Shown piece after piece: positions 18,984 to 26,623 of a stretch of DNA of 64,000 bases. The notes under the pieces are model-generated. The model searched no databases, was not told the DNA's origin, and was given only the letters and a program-made list of their open reading frames with translations. The translations under genes were made by a program, and so were the position numbers. Source of the stretch: JANMJD01 sp963828405 (GTDB taxonomy: Bacteria > Actinomycetota > Acidimicrobiia > Acidimicrobiales > Ilumatobacteraceae); NCBI GenBank assembly GCA_963828405.1, contig CAWHEG010000031.1:2604001-2668000 (forward strand), given 5' to 3'. Each line of letters begins with the position of its first letter. Position 1 is the first letter of the stretch.

Positions 18984-19844
18984 ATGGAGTACTCCCAGAT
19001 CGCCTACGAGGTCGCCGCGGGGATCGCCACGATCACCCTCGACCGCCCCGACCGGCTCAATGCGTTCACCACGGCGATGATGCACCAACTCCTCGACGCC
19101 TTCGATCGGGCCGATGCCGACGACGACGTGCGCGTCGTGATCGTCACCGGCCGGGGCCGCGCCTTCTGCGCCGGTGCCGACCTGTCGGGCGGCGGGGAGA
19201 CATTCGCCCGGGGCGGCAGCGATGTGATCGGCGAGACCGGAGTGCCGCGCGACGGCGGTGGGATGGTCTCGTTGCGGATCTTCGAGAGCCTCAAGCCGGT
19301 GATCGCCGCGATCAACGGGCCGGCCGTCGGCGTCGGGATCACGATGACGCTGCCGATGGACATCCGCCTGGTCTCCGAGGCGGCCAGCATCGGCTTCGTG
19401 TTCGCCCGCCGGGGGATCATCCCCGAGGCGGCGTCTTCGTGGTTCCTGCCCCGCCTCGTGGGCATCCAGACGGCGGCGGAATGGACCTACACCGGGCGCC
19501 TGCTCACCCCGGGCGAGGTGCACGCCGGAGGGCTGGTGCGCAGCGTTCACGCCCCCGACGACCTGCTGCCGGCGGCGCGGGCGATCGCCCGGGAGATCGC
19601 CGATCACACGGCCCCGGTGTCGGTGGCGTTGACCCGTCGGATGCTGTGGCGGATGATGGGTGCCGCCCATCCGATGGAAGCCCACCGGGTCGACAGCCGG
19701 GCGATCCTCGAACGTGGGGCGAGCGACGACACCCGCGAAGGCGTGACGAGCTTTCTCGAGAAGCGGCCGGCGGTCTTCCCCGGTCGGGTGAGCGACGGTC
19801 TGCCCGATGTCTTCCCGGGGTGGACCGACCCGCCGTTCGCCTGA
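18984..19844 (+). CDS. Enoyl-CoA hydratase/isomerase family protein
   Basis: Crotonase-superfamily enzyme of 286 aa. It shows ITLDRPDRLNAFTTAMM, the oxyanion-hole segments GRAFCAGADLSGG and AAINGPAVGVGITMTLPMD, and FVFARRGIIPEAASSWFLPR, whose Glu is in the position of the catalytic acid. It likely acts on an enoyl-CoA in beta-oxidation or a related route; no specific substrate can be given. The C-terminal TSFLEKRPAVFPGRVSDGLP is shared in style with the other hydratase of the window (6401-7240). It is followed 13 nt later by the photolyase gene, probably in the same transcript but without a functional link. Confidence 0.9.
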   Translation: MEYSQIAYEVAAGIATITLDRPDRLNAFTTAMMHQLLDAFDRADADDDVRVVIVTGRGRAFCAGADLSGGGETFARGGSDVIGETGVPRDGGGMVSLRIFESLKPVIAAINGPAVGVGITMTLPMDIRLVSEAASIGFVFARRGIIPEAASSWFLPRLVGIQTAAEWTYTGRLLTPGEVHAGGLVRSVHAPDDLLPAARAIAREIADHTAPVSVALTRRMLWRMMGAAHPMEAHRVDSRAILERGASDDTREGVTSFLEKRPAVFPGRVSDGLPDVFPGWTDPPFA

Positions 19845-19857
19845 GGACGTCAGCTCG

Positions 19858-21228
19858 ATGCCCCGTTCGATCCTGTGGTTCCGTCGTGATCTACGTCTCG
19901 TCGACCATCCGGCGCTTGCCGCCGCCGCCGACCACGGTGAGGTGGTGCCGCTGTTCGTCGTCGATCCGGTGTTCTCCCGGGCCGGAGACAACCGGCGGGC
20001 GTTCATGGCCCGCGCCCTGGGCTCGCTCGACGAGGGGCTGTCGGGCACCCTCGTCTACCGCCACGGCCGGCCGACCGACGAGGTGTGCCGCCTGGCCGTC
20101 GAGACGGGCGCCTCGGTCGTGTTCGCCTCGGAGGACTTCGGGCCGTACGGCCGACGACGGGACGAGGCCGTGCGTACGGCGCTGGGCGGCATCGGGGTCC
20201 GCCTGAACCTCGTCGGGTCGCCGTACGTCGTCGAGCCCGGCACGGTGCGCAAGCACGATGGGACGTCGTACGCCGTCTTCACCCCCTTCCGCCGGGCGTG
20301 GAGCGCGGTCTCGCCCCGCTGCGGCTGGATGCCTGTCCCTACCGCAGCGCCGGGGGAGGTGCACTGGGTGGGGGCCCCCACGGTGGCCTGCGACGACCCG
20401 CCGGCCGCACCGACAACGGCGGCCCGGGGGTTACCCGAGGCGACCGAGGCGCAGGCGCACCGCCGGCTCACCGAGTTCGTCGCCGACCACGCCGACGACT
20501 ACGGGACACGGCGCAACCTCCCGGGCGTCGACGGCACGAGCAGGTTGTCGCCCTACCTGAGGTGGGGGCTGCTCCATCCCCGCCAGGTGCTCGCCGTGCT
20601 CGGCGACCGGCCGGGTCACGACGTCCTGCGCTCGGAGTTGTGCTGGAGGGAGTTCTACGCCGACGTGCTCCACCACCGGCCGCAGAGCGCCTGGGAGAAC
20701 CTCCGGCCGACGCTCGACGGTCTTGTCGTCGACACCGACGCACACGCGGTCACCAGGTTCCAGGCGTGGCGGGAGGGTCGGACCGGCTTCCCGATCGTGG
20801 ATGCGGGCATGCGGCAGCTGGAAGCGACGGGCTGGGTCCACAACCGGGTGCGGATGATCGTGGCGAGCTTCCTCGTCAAGGACCTGCACCTACCCTGGCA
20901 GTGGGGAGCGCGCCACTTCATGGACCGCCTCGTCGACGGCGACCTCGCCTCGAACAGCCACGGCTGGCAGTGGACCGCCGGTACCGGAACCGACGCGTCG
21001 CCGTACTACCGGGTCTTCAATCCGATCGCCCAGGGGGAGCGATTCGACCCGCAGGGCGCGTACGTCCGCCAATGGGTTCCCGAGCTCGCCGGCGTGGCCG
21101 ACGGTGAGGTCCACGCTCCATGGATGGCGCATCGCGGCCCACCGCTCGGTTATCCGGGTCCGATCGTCGATCACGCAGCCGAGCGGGTCGAGGCGTTGCG
21201 CCGCTACGCATCGGCGATGCGCCGGTAG
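19858..21228 (+). CDS. phr: Deoxyribodipyrimidine photolyase
   Basis: Light-driven DNA repair enzyme of 456 aa in the class I photolyase/cryptochrome family; it splits cyclobutane pyrimidine dimers. The N-terminal antenna domain starts SILWFRRDLRLVDHPALAAA. The C-terminal FAD domain includes RLSPYLRWGLLHPRQV, ELCWREFYADVL, FPIVDAGMRQLEATGWVHNR and DLASNSHGWQWTAGTGTDAS, carrying the residues of the FAD pocket and the tryptophan electron path. The ATG at 19858 follows GAGG by about 13 nt. No truncation is seen. Its presence suggests exposure to sunlight in the habitat. A cryptochrome-like signalling role is possible but less likely. Confidence 0.93.
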   Translation: MPRSILWFRRDLRLVDHPALAAAADHGEVVPLFVVDPVFSRAGDNRRAFMARALGSLDEGLSGTLVYRHGRPTDEVCRLAVETGASVVFASEDFGPYGRRRDEAVRTALGGIGVRLNLVGSPYVVEPGTVRKHDGTSYAVFTPFRRAWSAVSPRCGWMPVPTAAPGEVHWVGAPTVACDDPPAAPTTAARGLPEATEAQAHRRLTEFVADHADDYGTRRNLPGVDGTSRLSPYLRWGLLHPRQVLAVLGDRPGHDVLRSELCWREFYADVLHHRPQSAWENLRPTLDGLVVDTDAHAVTRFQAWREGRTGFPIVDAGMRQLEATGWVHNRVRMIVASFLVKDLHLPWQWGARHFMDRLVDGDLASNSHGWQWTAGTGTDASPYYRVFNPIAQGERFDPQGAYVRQWVPELAGVADGEVHAPWMAHRGPPLGYPGPIVDHAAERVEALRRYASAMRR

Positions 21229-21267
21229 CGTGGGGCGAAACCCACCTGTCGCCGAATGGTGAACGAG

Positions 21268-22266
21268 ATGCTCGACGAGCGCAAGACCGCCATCCTCCGG
21301 GCCGTGGTCCAGGAGTACATCGAAACCGCCCAGCCGGTCGGTTCGACGCATATCGCCAGCTCACCGGGGGTGCGCGTGTCGTCGGCGACCGTGCGCAACG
21401 AGATGGCGGTGCTCGAACAGGAGGGCTACCTCGTCCAGCCCCACACCTCGGCCGGCCGGGTGCCCACCGACAAGGGCTACCGGTTCTTCGTCGACCACCT
21501 GACGGCTCCCGGCGCCCTCGACGACGTCCGACGGGCCCAGGTGGGTGACTTCTTCGCCCACACCCACGGCGCGCTGGAGAAGATGCTCCACGACACCAGC
21601 CGCCTGCTCTCGCGGATGACCAACTACGCCTCGGTGGTCATCGGCCCGGCGGCCGAGGCCGCCGTGGTGCGCTCGGTGCAGGTTGTCGGCCTCACGGCGC
21701 GGCTGGCGATGGTGGTGGTCGTGTCGTCCAACGGAAGCGTCGAGAACGAGACGATCGAGTTGGCCGAGGAGGTCTCCTCCAACACGCTGGCCGCGGCGAG
21801 CGCCCACCTGCACCAGCACCTCGCCTCGCGGGCACTCGGTGACGTCGTCGCCCTGGTCTCGACCGGCGACGACCAGGTCGATCGGCTGATCACTGCCGCC
21901 CTCGGAGCGCTCCACGAGTCCCACGGGGGTGGTGAGCAGGTCTACGTCGGAGGCGCCGCCTCGATGGCCCAGGCGTTCGACGCCGTCGACGTCGTGCGCC
22001 GTGTGCTCCACACCCTCGAGCAGCAGTACGTGGTGGTCACGCTGGTTCGAGACGTGCTCGACCGTGGGCTCTCGATCGCCATCGGCGGCGAGCACGGCGT
22101 CGAGCCCCTGGCCGCCTGCTCGGTGGTCGTCGCCCCCGTGAGGGCCGATGGCGAGACGCTGGGCACCGTCGGCGTGCTCGGCCCGACCCGCATGAACTAC
22201 CCTCAGGCTCTCGCCGCGGTGGAAGTGGTCAGCGACCGCTTGGGCCGCCGCCTCGCCGAGACCTGA
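21268..22266 (+). CDS. hrcA: Heat-inducible transcription repressor HrcA
   Basis: Repressor of class I heat-shock genes, about 332 aa. The N-terminal winged helix (MLDERKTAILRAVVQEYIE, SSATVRNEMAVLEQEGYL, TSAGRVPTDKGYRFFVD) and the GAF-like central domain match the family; the protein ends DRLGRRLAET. HrcA normally starts at MLDERK, so I use the ATG at 21268; an ATG at 21256 would add MVNE. No CIRCE element (TTAGCACTC-N9-GAGTGCTAA) is visible near this gene or dnaJ, so any target site (typically before groES/groEL) must be outside the window. dnaJ follows 13 nt later. Confidence 0.95.
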   Translation: MLDERKTAILRAVVQEYIETAQPVGSTHIASSPGVRVSSATVRNEMAVLEQEGYLVQPHTSAGRVPTDKGYRFFVDHLTAPGALDDVRRAQVGDFFAHTHGALEKMLHDTSRLLSRMTNYASVVIGPAAEAAVVRSVQVVGLTARLAMVVVVSSNGSVENETIELAEEVSSNTLAAASAHLHQHLASRALGDVVALVSTGDDQVDRLITAALGALHESHGGGEQVYVGGAASMAQAFDAVDVVRRVLHTLEQQYVVVTLVRDVLDRGLSIAIGGEHGVEPLAACSVVVAPVRADGETLGTVGVLGPTRMNYPQALAAVEVVSDRLGRRLAET

Positions 22267-22279
22267 CCTTCCTGGAACG

Positions 22280-23408
22280 ATGACCGACTTCTACGATCTG
22301 CTGGGCGTGCGCCGCGAGGCGAGCGACGACGACATCAAGAAGGCCTACCGTCGGCGCGCCCGGGAACTGCACCCCGACGCCAATCCCGACGATCCGGGCG
22401 CCGAGGAGCAGTTCAAGGAGCTGGCCCGGGCCTACGAGGTGCTGTCCGACCCCCAACGACGCCGTCGCTACGACCAGTTCGGCGCCGAGGGCCTCGGTGG
22501 CGCGGCCGGTGGCGGCCAGGGCGACGTTTTCGGCGGTGGCCTGGGCGATCTCTTCGATGCCTTCTTCGGTGGCCACGGTCCGTTCGGGGGTGCCAACGGC
22601 AGGAGTGGCCAGGCGGGCCCGCCGCGGGGCCAGGATCTCGAGGTGGTCGCCGACCTCCGTTTCGAGCAGGCGGTGTTCGGCGCGACCGTTCCGGTCGCCG
22701 TGCGCACGGCCGTCGTCTGCGACACCTGCGCGGGCAGCGGGGCAGGGGGCGGCACCCAGCCGGTGACGTGTTCGGAGTGCAACGGCGCCGGGCAGGTCCG
22801 CCGCGTCCGCCAGAGCGTTCTCGGCCAGATGGTCACGTCGGGTCCGTGCCAGAAGTGCGGCGGCACCGGCCGGGTGATCGTCAGCCCGTGCGGCGACTGC
22901 CGCGGCGACGGGCGGGTGATCACCGAGCGCGAATACCAGGTCGACGTGCCGCCCGGTGTCGACACGGGCGCCACCCTGCGTCTCACCGGCCGCGGCGCGG
23001 TCGGTCCGCGCGGCGGGGCGGCAGGCGATCTGTACGTCCATGTGAGGGTTGCCCCTCACGATCGCTACACCCGCGATGGATTCGACCTGGTGACGAAGTT
23101 GGACATCTCCATCGCCCAGGCGGCGCTCGGCACACACCTCACCCTGGCCACGCTCGACGGCGACGAGGAGCTGATCGTTCCCCCCGGCACTCAGCCCGGC
23201 CGCCAGTTCGTGCTGCGAAACCGCGGCGTCCCGCACCTGCAGGGCCGTGGTCGCGGCGACCTGCGGGTCGTGGCCGACGTACGGACGCCGACCAAGCTGA
23301 CGCGCGTCGGAAGCGGAGCTGCTGCGCCGCTACGCCGAGGAGCGGGGCGAGACGGTCAGCCCGCCCGACAAGGGCCTCCTGTCGAGGATCAAGTCCGCCT
23401 TCTCGTGA
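22280..23408 (+). CDS. dnaJ: Chaperone DnaJ (one frameshift near the 3' end)
   Basis: Type I Hsp40 co-chaperone that stimulates DnaK, about 375 aa after correction. The J-domain has HPD at residues 31-33. It is followed by a Gly/Phe-rich stretch (GGGLGDLFDAFFGGHGPFGG), a zinc region with four CxxC units (CDTC, CSEC, CQKC, CGDC), and the C-terminal substrate domain. An extra base near 23309 shifts the frame after PTKLTR. The true tail (EAELLRRYAEERGETVS through SRIKSAFS) is in the next frame and stops at 23406-23408. Without this correction the gene would read straight into rsmE and mimic a fusion. The hrcA-dnaJ-rsmE order is normal in actinobacteria. Confidence 0.95.
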
Positions 23409-24109
23409 GCCCCGACCCGCTGCTCGTCGCCGCGGACGCCCACGTCTTCGTCGACGACCTCGACGCCCCGGCGCTCTGCGACGTCGATGCCCACCACCTC
23501 TCGCGGGTGTTGCGGTTGCGGCGCGGTGACCCGGTGACGATCAGCGACGGACGGGGGCGCTGGCGCCCGTGCCGGTTCGTCGGCGGGGCCCTGCTCGAAC
23601 CCGACGGCGAGGTGCGCCGCGAACACCCGGCGCACGCGCCGGTGACCATCGCCTTCGCCCTCCTCAAGGGTGACCGCAACGACCTCGTCGTGCAGAAGCT
23701 CACCGAGATCGGGGCGCAACGCATCGTGCCGATGACCACCGAACGCATCATCGTCCGCTGGGACGAGACTCGCGCGGCGAGTCACCACGAGCGCCTCGTG
23801 CGGATCGCCCGGGAGGCCTCGATGCAGTCCCGCCGGGTCTTCCTGCCCGATGTCGAGCCCGTCAAGCCGTTCGCGGCGATGGCGCAGGGTGAGGGGGCAG
23901 CGCTCGCTGCTGTCGGTGGTCCCCCGCTCGGTCCGGGGACCACCACGGTGCTCGTTGGTCCAGAGGGGGGATGGTCACCGACGGAGCTCGGTGTCCCGGT
24001 CCGGAGAGTCGGTCTCGGGCCCCACATCCTCAGGGCGGAGACGGGTTCCATCGTCGCCTGCGCGCTGTTGGTAGCGTTCTTGACGGGGCAGGTGACACCC
24101 CACCCCTGA
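23405..24109 (+). CDS. rsmE: 16S rRNA m3U1498 methyltransferase RsmE
   Basis: SPOUT-class methyltransferase of 234 aa that methylates uridine 1498 in 16S rRNA. It has the N-terminal PUA-like part (DAHHLSRVLRLRRGDPVTI), FALLKGDRNDLVVQKLTEIG, EASMQSRRVFLP and the deep-knot motifs VLVGPEGGWSPTELG and HILRAETGSIVA. The GTG start at 23405 overlaps the corrected dnaJ stop (GTGA), so translation is coupled. The continuous open frame from dnaJ into this gene is an artefact of the dnaJ indel, not a two-domain protein. Confidence 0.93.
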   Translation: MSPDPLLVAADAHVFVDDLDAPALCDVDAHHLSRVLRLRRGDPVTISDGRGRWRPCRFVGGALLEPDGEVRREHPAHAPVTIAFALLKGDRNDLVVQKLTEIGAQRIVPMTTERIIVRWDETRAASHHERLVRIAREASMQSRRVFLPDVEPVKPFAAMAQGEGAALAAVGGPPLGPGTTTVLVGPEGGWSPTELGVPVRRVGLGPHILRAETGSIVACALLVAFLTGQVTPHP

Positions 24110-24142
24110 CATTCACTCCCCGTGAAGATTTCTCACAGAGAG

Positions 24143-24172
24143 TTGCGGGGCATGGTTGTGAACACATAGAGT
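24143..24172 (+). promoter_or_regulatory. Candidate bldD promoter
   Basis: TTGCGG (24143-24148) and TAGAGT (24167-24172) are separated by 18 nt in a locally AT-richer stretch, 46 nt before the bldD ATG. This resembles the TTGNNN / TANNNT consensus of housekeeping actinobacterial promoters. A ribosome-binding site (AGGAAG at 24206-24211) follows. Confidence 0.5.
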
Positions 24173-24217
24173 TATCGACACCACCGGGCGGATTCAGAAG
24201 GGCACAGGAAGAGAGCT

Positions 24218-24727
24218 ATGGACTTTGATGAGGATGCACTGTCGTCGCCGTACAGCCGCAAGGTCGGTGAGCGCCTGCGCACCATCCGGCGGCAGAAGCG
24301 TTTGTCACTCCAAGAGGTCGAGGCGAACTCGGAGCAGGAGTTCAAGGCGTCGGTTCTCGGCGCCTACGAACGCGGTGAGCGGGCGATCTCCGTGCCCCGA
24401 CTCGAGCGTCTCGCCCGTTTCTACCAGGTGCCCGTCGATCAGCTGCTGCCCCGCGACGAGATGCACGCCGGCGACGACCTCGAGGGCCCCGGTGCGGCCA
24501 GCAAGGTCGTCCTCGACCTGGTCAAGCTGAGCCAGCTGACCGGCGCGCCGTTCGAGATGCTGCAGCGCTTCTTCCGGATGATCCAGGTGCAGCGCCAGGA
24601 CTTCAACGGCAAGGTGCTCACCATCCGCAACGACGACCGCCGGGCCGTCGCCGCGATGCTCGACGTACCCGTCGATCAGGTCGAGGCCCGTCTCGAGGCG
24701 CTGGACCTGCTGTTCCGGGTCGACTGA
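24218..24727 (+). CDS. bldD: BldD-type c-di-GMP-responsive transcription regulator
   Basis: Protein of 169 aa matching the BldD family, whose Streptomyces member represses sporulation genes when dimerised by tetrameric c-di-GMP. The N-terminal XRE-type helix-turn-helix covers residues about 14-78 (VGERLRTIRRQKRLSLQEVE, LGAYERGERAISVPRLERLA). The C-terminal domain keeps the c-di-GMP signature RxD-X8-RxxD as R126-Q-D128, eight residues (FNGKVLTI), then R137-N-D-D140. The ligand-binding residues are therefore intact. It has its own candidate promoter upstream, may autoregulate as BldD does, and lies between rsmE and hemW. The family call is strong; whether the target genes concern development is unknown. 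Confidence 0.9.
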   Translation: MDFDEDALSSPYSRKVGERLRTIRRQKRLSLQEVEANSEQEFKASVLGAYERGERAISVPRLERLARFYQVPVDQLLPRDEMHAGDDLEGPGAASKVVLDLVKLSQLTGAPFEMLQRFFRMIQVQRQDFNGKVLTIRNDDRRAVAAMLDVPVDQVEARLEALDLLFRVD

Positions 24728-24756
24728 GCCCTGCGTCGACCGGCGCCGAGGCGCCG

Positions 24757-25854
24757 ATGAACGATCCATCCTTCACGAAGACCTGCGTGCGACCCGCGCA
24801 GGTCTTCGGCGTGTACGTGCACATCCCGTTCTGTGCCCGGCGGTGCGACTACTGCGCGTTCGCCACCTGGACCGATCGCCACCACCTCGAAGCTGGGTAT
24901 CTCGCGGCGCTCGCCGCCGACATCGATCGGGCCGTCGCCGGGGGGATGCCGGCGGCGACGAGCGTGTTCGTCGGCGGGGGGACGCCCTCGATGGTCGAGG
25001 CGGCAGGGCTCGTCGACGTCCTGGCCCGGGTGCCGCTCGCCCCTGGCGCCGAGGTCACCGTGGAATGCAACCCCGACGACGTCACCGCCGAACTGCTCGC
25101 CGTCTATCGGGACGGGCCCGTCGACCGTCTCAGCTTCGGCGTGCAGTCGATGGTTCCGGCCGTGCTCGCCTCGCTCGGGCGGACGCACGATCCGGACAAC
25201 GTCCGCCGGGCCGTCGGGTTGGCCCGGTCCGCCGGCTTCGAGTCGTTCAACCTCGACGTGATCTACGGCGCCGCGGGGGAGCGGCTGGTCGACTGGGAGA
25301 CGACGGTCGCCGGGATCGTCGCCCTCGAGCCGCCCCACGTGTCGGCCTACGGGCTGACCGTCGAACCGGGGACGCCGTTGTGGGAGGACGCGGCCCGCCA
25401 TCCGGATGACGACGACCAGGCCGACAAGTACGAACTGGCCGACGAGCTGTTGGGCGCCGCCGGGCTGGCCAACTACGAGATCTCCAACTGGGCGCGTCCC
25501 GGCCACGAATGCCGGCACAACCGGCTGTACTGGGAGCAGGGCGACTATCTCGGTTTCGGTTGTGCGGCGCACTCCCACCGAGCCGGGCGGCGCTGGTGGA
25601 ACGTGCGCACTCCGGAGCGGTACATCGCCGCGGTCAGCGCCGGGGAGCCGACCGAGGCGGCGGGCGAGACGCTCGACGCCGAAACCCGCCGGATCGAAGG
25701 GCTGCAGCTCGCCCTGCGCACCAGCGGGGGCGTACCCGCCGCGGCGCTCGACGCCACCGAATTGCCCGGCCTCGTCGAGCGGTCCGGCGATCGGCTCGTG
25801 CTCACCCGAGCCGGCAGGCTGTTGGCCAACGAGGTGTCGCTCCGGCTCCGGTGA
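24757..25854 (+). CDS. hemW: Radical SAM heme chaperone HemW
   Basis: Radical SAM protein of 365 aa related to oxygen-independent coproporphyrinogen oxidase, now regarded as a heme chaperone. The iron-sulfur cluster motif CxxxCxxC lies at Cys26, Cys30 and Cys33 (PFCARRCDYCAF). Other blocks are FVGGGTPSMVEAAGL, VECNPDDV, RLSFGVQSMVPAVLASLGR and YEISNWARPGHECRHN, all typical of HemW. The extra N-terminal Cys characteristic of true HemN is not apparent. Length fits the HemW group. In many bacteria hemW lies near hrcA and dnaJ, as here. The start at 24757 gives about 17 residues before the core; a later GTG is possible. Confidence 0.92.
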   Translation: MNDPSFTKTCVRPAQVFGVYVHIPFCARRCDYCAFATWTDRHHLEAGYLAALAADIDRAVAGGMPAATSVFVGGGTPSMVEAAGLVDVLARVPLAPGAEVTVECNPDDVTAELLAVYRDGPVDRLSFGVQSMVPAVLASLGRTHDPDNVRRAVGLARSAGFESFNLDVIYGAAGERLVDWETTVAGIVALEPPHVSAYGLTVEPGTPLWEDAARHPDDDDQADKYELADELLGAAGLANYEISNWARPGHECRHNRLYWEQGDYLGFGCAAHSHRAGRRWWNVRTPERYIAAVSAGEPTEAAGETLDAETRRIEGLQLALRTSGGVPAAALDATELPGLVERSGDRLVLTRAGRLLANEVSLRLR

Positions 25855-25877
25855 CTGCTAGTCTGGGCCTCCCGCAA

Positions 25878-25951
25878 GGGCGCGTAGCTCAGTTGGTTAG
25901 AGCGCTACCATGACACGGTAGAGGTCCCGGGTTCGAGCCCCGTCGTGCCCA
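25878..25951 (+). tRNA. tRNA-Val (GAC)
   Basis: A 74-nt sequence folds as a tRNA: acceptor GGGCGCG pairs with CGTGCCC (one G-U), D-arm GCTC/GAGC, anticodon stem CTACC/GGTAG with loop ATGACAC, and a T-arm with TTCGAGC. The anticodon GAC is at 25912-25914, giving valine, and the discriminator base is A. One C-T mismatch is at the base of the T-stem. The CCA end is not encoded. Confidence 0.93.
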
Positions 25952-25960
25952 CTCGGTGGC

Positions 25961-26623
25961 TCACACCGGCTTGGCAAAGGCGCACAGACGACCGTCGGGA
26001 GCCGGCGACGAGTCGTAGTAGGAGACGAACTCGACGCACACCTCGACGAGTCGCCCCTCGGCGGTGAGCCGGGCGAACGTGTCGCCGAAGCCGAAGGCGT
26101 CCCATACGGCGTCGTGCACCGTGCAGCACAGGACCCCACCGGGGCCCAGGATGCGGACGATCTCGTCGAGGCATTCGGCGCCGACATGGCCACTGGTGAA
26201 CGTCCCTGCGCTGAGGGCCGCGCCGTACGATCCGTCCTCGATCGGCAGGGTGGCGGTGAGATCGCCGACGATCAGTCGGCGATAGATGCCGCGCCGGTCG
26301 GCCATCTCCATCATCGGCAGCGACAGATCGACACCGTCGATCGTGGTGAAGCCCTGCGCTGCCAGGGCAGCACCGACCAGACCCGTTCCGCATCCGAGAT
26401 CGACGATCGGCACGTCGCGCCAGGCGACGATTCCGGCGAACACCGCCGCCAGTCGCTGCGGCGAGAGGTACCCCAGGCCGTCGACCATGGTGTGGTCGTA
26501 GGTGTCGGCCCACTCCTCGTAGAGACGGGCCCCCTCGTCGCGGCCCTCGAGCCCGTAGGCCCGCCGCAGCAGCGCCGCGTCGTGCTCGTCGACGCTCTGC
26601 GGTACGAGGTGATCGTGACTCAT
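25961..26623 (-). CDS. Class I SAM-dependent methyltransferase
   Basis: Methyltransferase of 220 aa. The SAM-binding motif I is VPIVDLGCGTGLVGAALAAQ, with motif II-like GVDLSLPMMEMADRRGIY and the later RILGPGGVLCCTVHDAVWD. The opening part (ADTYDHTMVDGLGYLSPQRL) resembles the Williams-Beuren/small-molecule methyltransferase group. Its ATG at 26623 overlaps the stop of the upstream MttB-family gene (ATGA), so the two are translationally coupled and probably share a pathway. The substrate is unknown. A role in moving methyl groups from methylated amines is inference from this coupling. The 3' end is convergent with tRNA-Val, 9 nt away. Confidence 0.85.
   Translation of the reverse strand: MSHDHLVPQSVDEHDAALLRRAYGLEGRDEGARLYEEWADTYDHTMVDGLGYLSPQRLAAVFAGIVAWRDVPIVDLGCGTGLVGAALAAQGFTTIDGVDLSLPMMEMADRRGIYRRLIVGDLTATLPIEDGSYGAALSAGTFTSGHVGAECLDEIVRILGPGGVLCCTVHDAVWDAFGFGDTFARLTAEGRLVEVCVEFVSYYDSSPAPDGRLCAFAKPV

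Noticed and set aside
21200..22290. CIRCE element for HrcA
   Set aside because: I looked for TTAGCACTC-N9-GAGTGCTAA around hrcA and dnaJ and found none.
22280..24109. DnaJ-RsmE fusion protein
   Set aside because: Normal ends of both proteins are present in adjacent frames and one extra base near 23309 explains the join.
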